DNA of 64,000 nt from Candidatus Methanomethylophilaceae archaeon (GTDB lineage Archaea > Thermoplasmatota > Thermoplasmata > Methanomassiliicoccales > Methanomethylophilaceae), in contig JAFYAH010000011.1 of NCBI GenBank assembly GCA_017540825.1, positions 1-64,000 on the forward strand, given 5' to 3'. Below the pieces are notes generated by a model. The model did not search any database. It saw only the letters and a list, made by a program, of their open reading frames with translations, and was not told the DNA's origin. Positions 60,979 to 64,000 of this stretch are shown piece by piece. How positions within the stretch are numbered: position 1 is the first letter of the stretch; each line of letters starts with the position of its first letter. The translations under genes were made by a program, and so were the position numbers.

Positions 60979-61695
60979 ATGGGGAACAGAGCGGTGATCA
61001 CGACACAGAAGGACCTCGACGCCCACGGCGTCGGGGTGTACCTCCACTGGAACGGAGGGTACGACTCCGTGAGGCCCCTGCTGGACTACTGCCAGATGAG
61101 GGGCTTCGCCCCACCGGACAGGAGCGACTACGGGTACGCCAGGCTGGTCCAGACCATGGCGAACTTCCTCGGAGGCGACGGCTACTCGATAGGCGTCGGG
61201 CTGGTGGACCACCTGGACCAGGACAACTGGGACAACGGGACCTACGTCCTGAACGGATGGAAGGTGGTCGCGAGGCTCCACTTCGACGGAGAGGAGCAGA
61301 GCGAGTACGACCACGACCAGTTCATGGAGCAGCTGGACGAGTGCCAGCCGGAGGACCAGCGGATCGGTATCGAGATGATGCGCTGCCTCAGGGCCCACGG
61401 GAGGAGCCTCCCGGAGGTGTCGAGCCAGTACCACTACAGCATCATGAGGAGGGCGCTGGAGGGCATAACGCCCTCCGGGTTCCAGCCCGGGAGGTTCTAC
61501 GCCCCGTACAGGGACGCCAAGAGGAACATCATAGAGGTCCTCGAGGTGGACCGCGATTGGATGACCGTGAGCCTGGACGGCGACAGGTGCAGGGTCCCGA
61601 GGTTCGTCTGGAGGGACGGCTGCGAGTCGACGGTCTTCGAGGACGAGGACCTGGACGAGCACATCGTCGACTCCATGACGGAGGTGGGATCGTGA
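60979..61695 (+). CDS. Phage/plasmid-associated conserved protein, function unknown
   Basis: A 238-residue protein starting MGNRAVITTQKDLDAHGVGVYLHWNGGYDSV. The opening NRAVI...YLHWNGG and the later IGVGLVDHLDQDNWDNGTYVL are features of a protein family found in plasmids and phages of gut bacteria. The last 60 residues (FYAPYRDAKRNIIEVLEVDRDWMTVSLDGDRC) look like a small beta-barrel. No enzymatic motif seen. Overlaps the next gene by four bases. Ends with TGA. Confidence 0.72.
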   Translation: MGNRAVITTQKDLDAHGVGVYLHWNGGYDSVRPLLDYCQMRGFAPPDRSDYGYARLVQTMANFLGGDGYSIGVGLVDHLDQDNWDNGTYVLNGWKVVARLHFDGEEQSEYDHDQFMEQLDECQPEDQRIGIEMMRCLRAHGRSLPEVSSQYHYSIMRRALEGITPSGFQPGRFYAPYRDAKRNIIEVLEVDRDWMTVSLDGDRCRVPRFVWRDGCESTVFEDEDLDEHIVDSMTEVGS

Positions 61696-61818
61696 GCCTC
61701 TTCGAGCTGGGCGACGTCGTGATGACGTCCGGGGTAGCCGGCATTGTGGAGGAGCGTGACGGGGCCTTCGAGGCCGTCCTCGACTGCCTGCAGAGGCACG
61801 CCTCGGGCGACTGGGGGG
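61692..61818 (+). CDS. 5' exon of a gene interrupted by a group II intron
   Basis: GTG 61692 begins a frame reading MSLFELGDVVMTSGVAGIVEE and then LDCLQRHASGDWGG, where it is cut. The RHxxGDWG motif is a conserved signature of a small phage/plasmid protein family, so the insertion falls in its most conserved part. The downstream exon must lie beyond 64000. After splicing the protein would be restored. The upstream gene overlaps by four bases. Confidence 0.65.
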
Positions 61819-64000
61819 GTGCGCCCGCGACGGGACATAAACATTGCCAGATGTGGCACTGGATTACAACCGAAATCCAGTTACCCATCTGTCTAACTTG
61901 AATCGGAAACGAAGAGAGGACAATAGCATGACAGAGACGCGTAAGTATCTGAACTCGACGAATGGATTCGTTACGCTAGGGTATCACAGAGTATGGACAA
62001 AGGTATACTCCTTGAACCTCAGTTCCAAGTTCAAACGTCGCAAGATGTGCCCTTGCGAAAGGCAAGGAAGTGTCGAGGTATGCACATCAGGAAGGGGAAT
62101 AATCGGACCGTCACCCCGTCCGATTATAGGTTGTACCCCTTCCTCAGCGCGCAGTAAGCGCGATGAAGGAACGAACGAGGGTCCTAAGCTCTGTCCATAT
62201 GTTTATGTCTACGACCGGGGATGGCCTAAATCCCGCGAGGAATATGGCCACGGAGTTCCCATAGTAGTCAAGCTGGTTAATGGCCAGATAACGGCGAAGG
62301 GGAACAGGTCTTTCGACCTCAAGCAGAAGGGAGGGACGGCTGATGCGTGATGCCGAACGGACGCTTGAGGTACTCGGAAATATATCAACAAAGAACCATG
62401 AGTACAGATTCAAACGCCTTTATGAGAATCTGTACAACGAAGACTTCTACATTCGTGCCTATCTGAAACTTGCTCCTCATGAGGGGAACATGACGAAGGG
62501 CACTGATGGGAAGACCATAGACGGTTTTGGATTCGAGACCGTAGAGAGCATCATCCAGAGGATGAAGCTCGAACAATATCAGCCTAAACCTTCAAGATTG
62601 AAGTACATTGAGAAGAAGAACGGAAAGCTCCGCCCTCTGGGCGTAGCGAACTTCGAAGACAAACTGGTCCAAGAGGTTCTGAGGGAAATCCTCGAAGCCA
62701 TCTATGAACCCGTCTTCAAAGATTCATCACACGGTTTCAGACCAGGACGGAGCTGTCACACAGCCATGAGGAGAATCCAGCTAACAGGCAAAGGAGCCTC
62801 TTGGGTAATCGAAGGTGACCTGAGCAACTTTTTCGGAACAATCGACCATGACATCCTTTTGAAAATTCTGGCAAAGAGAATTGATGACGGACGGGTCTTA
62901 GGTCTAATCAGAAAGTTCTTAAAAGCAGGTTACTTGAACGGTTCTTCATTCCAAGAGTCCGAACTCGGAACCCCTCAGGGTTCCGTTCTGTCCCCGATTC
63001 TCGCTAACATCTATCTGCACGAATTCGATGAATACATGGAGACCCTGAAACGGGAATACGACAAAGGTAAGTTCCGTAAGGTCTCAAGTGAATATCAGAT
63101 TTGGATAAACAGATGGAGAAGGGCGAAGAAAGGAATCGGTAACTACGGCATCAGAGAAAGCCATGAACACATGGTGAAACTCAATACCAGAGATCCAATG
63201 GACCCCAACTACCGCAGATTGCAATATACTCGCTACGCGGACGACTTCACAGTATTCATTTCTGGAAGCAAGAAGGAGACCATGGAGATTCGCGATAGAA
63301 TCGCGGATTATCTCAGCCAAGAACTGAAACTTGTACTCAATCTGGAGAAGACCAAAATAACCAACCTTAACGATGAGAACCCGAGATTCTTGGGGTTCGA
63401 GATTCACAAACTGGTATACGACCCCAAGGATAGACATTCACCGAGGAAATCAGCCAACGGCAGCCTAACGTTGCTGATGCCCAAGGATGTTATCGATAAG
63501 AAGATGAAAGAGGTATCAAAGGGCTACAAACCAACGCCCAGAAAAGGTGTATCTGGATTCTCCGTCGAACATCTGATAAGGCTATACAACGCAGAGTTCG
63601 AAGGGCTGTACAACTATTATGCGATAGCCTCCAATGTAAGCTCAAGGATGCGCTCATACAGATGGATGCATCTCAGGAGCCTACAAAGGACAATCGCATG
63701 GAAGGAACACATCCCAGTTGGCAGGGTCCTCAAGAAATACTCGGTACCTACGAAACGTAAGGATGGTCACGGAATTAGGATGGCATTCGGAATCGTCAGA
63801 AAGGGGAAAGCTCCTGTCGTTTATTTCGACAAGAGCATAGTACACAAGACCTTCCCCCAAGACATTCCCAAAGATTCGCCCGCGGAGTTCGGGAAAGAAC
63901 TCCGCGACAGACTCATGTTGAAGACTTGTGAGGTATGTGGTTCTCACGACCTCATCGAGGTACATCACGTGAGGAATCTGGGTCAAACGGTCGAGGACTA
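61819..64000 (+). mobile_element. Group II intron (5' part; continues past the window)
   Basis: The intron begins with the consensus GTGCGCCCG at 61819 and contains, after about 520 bases of presumably structured RNA (domains I-III), a reverse transcriptase/maturase gene. Base composition and codon use (many AAA, GAA, AGA) differ sharply from the host genes before it, a sign of recent arrival. The 3' domains V and VI lie outside the window. A 168-residue frame from 61844 within domains I-III is not a gene. Confidence 0.8.
62343..64000 (+). CDS. Group II intron reverse transcriptase/maturase (partial, runs off the end)
   Basis: At least 552 residues, open to the window end. Reverse transcriptase motifs: RPLGVANFEDKLVQEVL, GFRPGRSCHTAM, the GTPQGSVLSPILANIYLHEFD block and the catalytic YADD in TRYADDFTVF (about residue 298). 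A maturase X domain follows, and the last visible residues CEVCGSHDLIEVHHVRNLG are an HNH endonuclease start. The enzyme copies and inserts the intron and helps it splice. I start at ATG 62343; no stop is reached. Codon use differs from the host, yet CGA is also absent. Confidence 0.9.
   Translation, partial: MRDAERTLEVLGNISTKNHEYRFKRLYENLYNEDFYIRAYLKLAPHEGNMTKGTDGKTIDGFGFETVESIIQRMKLEQYQPKPSRLKYIEKKNGKLRPLGVANFEDKLVQEVLREILEAIYEPVFKDSSHGFRPGRSCHTAMRRIQLTGKGASWVIEGDLSNFFGTIDHDILLKILAKRIDDGRVLGLIRKFLKAGYLNGSSFQESELGTPQGSVLSPILANIYLHEFDEYMETLKREYDKGKFRKVSSEYQIWINRWRRAKKGIGNYGIRESHEHMVKLNTRDPMDPNYRRLQYTRYADDFTVFISGSKKETMEIRDRIADYLSQELKLVLNLEKTKITNLNDENPRFLGFEIHKLVYDPKDRHSPRKSANGSLTLLMPKDVIDKKMKEVSKGYKPTPRKGVSGFSVEHLIRLYNAEFEGLYNYYAIASNVSSRMRSYRWMHLRSLQRTIAWKEHIPVGRVLKKYSVPTKRKDGHGIRMAFGIVRKGKAPVVYFDKSIVHKTFPQDIPKDSPAEFGKELRDRLMLKTCEVCGSHDLIEVHHVRNLGQTVED

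Larger units (their letters stand above)
57764..64000. mobile_element. Integrated element at tRNA-Ala (left end; continues past the window)
   Basis: A tyrosine recombinase gene faces the 3' end of tRNA-Ala, the classic arrangement for archaeal integrated plasmids and viruses. Downstream are a small winged-helix regulator, several short overlapping genes of phage/plasmid type, an AT-rich control region and a group II intron. I searched the rest of the window for a repeat of the tRNA 3' end (such as TTCGAATCTCGCCC) and found none, so the other attachment site must lie beyond 64000. Confidence 0.65.

Noticed and set aside
61844-62350. 168-codon frame before the intron reverse transcriptase
   Set aside because: It lies in the part of the group II intron that folds as ribozyme domains, and resembles no protein.
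1-64000. CRISPR array or rRNA genes
   Set aside because: No regularly spaced direct repeats and no rRNA-like sequence were seen.

Overview
The window is archaeal. It opens inside a complete archaeal S10/spc ribosomal superoperon (L2 tail to L15, SecY) and carries the archaeal or eukaryote-like markers aIF1/SUI1, Rpp29, S4e, L32e, L19e, S3Ae, L37e, aRF1, DtdA and PurP. HdrC and HdrB, a hydrogenase maturation protease, high GC, leaderless TATA-driven genes, a BspA-like surface protein, an AAA-ATPase/PD-(D/E)XK gene and no gene ending in TAG together suggest a gut-type methanogen of the order Methanomassiliicoccales. The taxonomic call is inference.

Layout. 1-12.9 kb: ribosomal superoperon running into secY, an EMC3/YidC-like membrane protein, cmk and truB. 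12.9-18 kb: small unknown and membrane genes and a two-gene ABC exporter. 18-32.8 kb: an AAA-ATPase/nuclease gene, trpS-pheS, a winged-helix regulator, dtdA, pyrH, prf1-argS, an acetyltransferase, an anchored surface protein, purP and an ATPase. 33-46 kb: tRNA-Gln, two winged-helix regulators, adk, a GlcD-like oxidase, an M50 protease, a PAPS-reductase/ferredoxin fusion, pdaD, a PAC2 protein, an M16 protease, hydrogenase maturation, a LysR-like regulator, hdrCB. 46-57.6 kb: S3Ae, a 1328-residue leucine-rich-repeat surface protein, intron-containing tRNA-Met, an ArsA-like ATPase operon with AMMECR1 and pyrC, L37e, purF. 57.76 kb to the end: tRNA-Ala followed by an integrase and small phage- or plasmid-like genes, the last interrupted by a group II intron whose reverse transcriptase runs off the window.

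Main observation. Sixteen genes have no TAA, TAG or TGA where the protein should end; their frames run on into convergent or downstream genes. In each, the first in-frame CGA lies at the expected C-terminus. Read by eye in frame, CGA is otherwise almost absent from coding sequence here: I found two, one in Rpp29 and one in the release factor gene prf1. Treating CGA as a stop removes almost all of the implausible overlaps. I therefore end these genes at CGA and say so in each entry. The competing explanations (stop-codon reassignment, C-to-U mRNA editing, TGA-to-CGA sequence error) are set out in the findings. All codon counts come from manual reading and should be recomputed.
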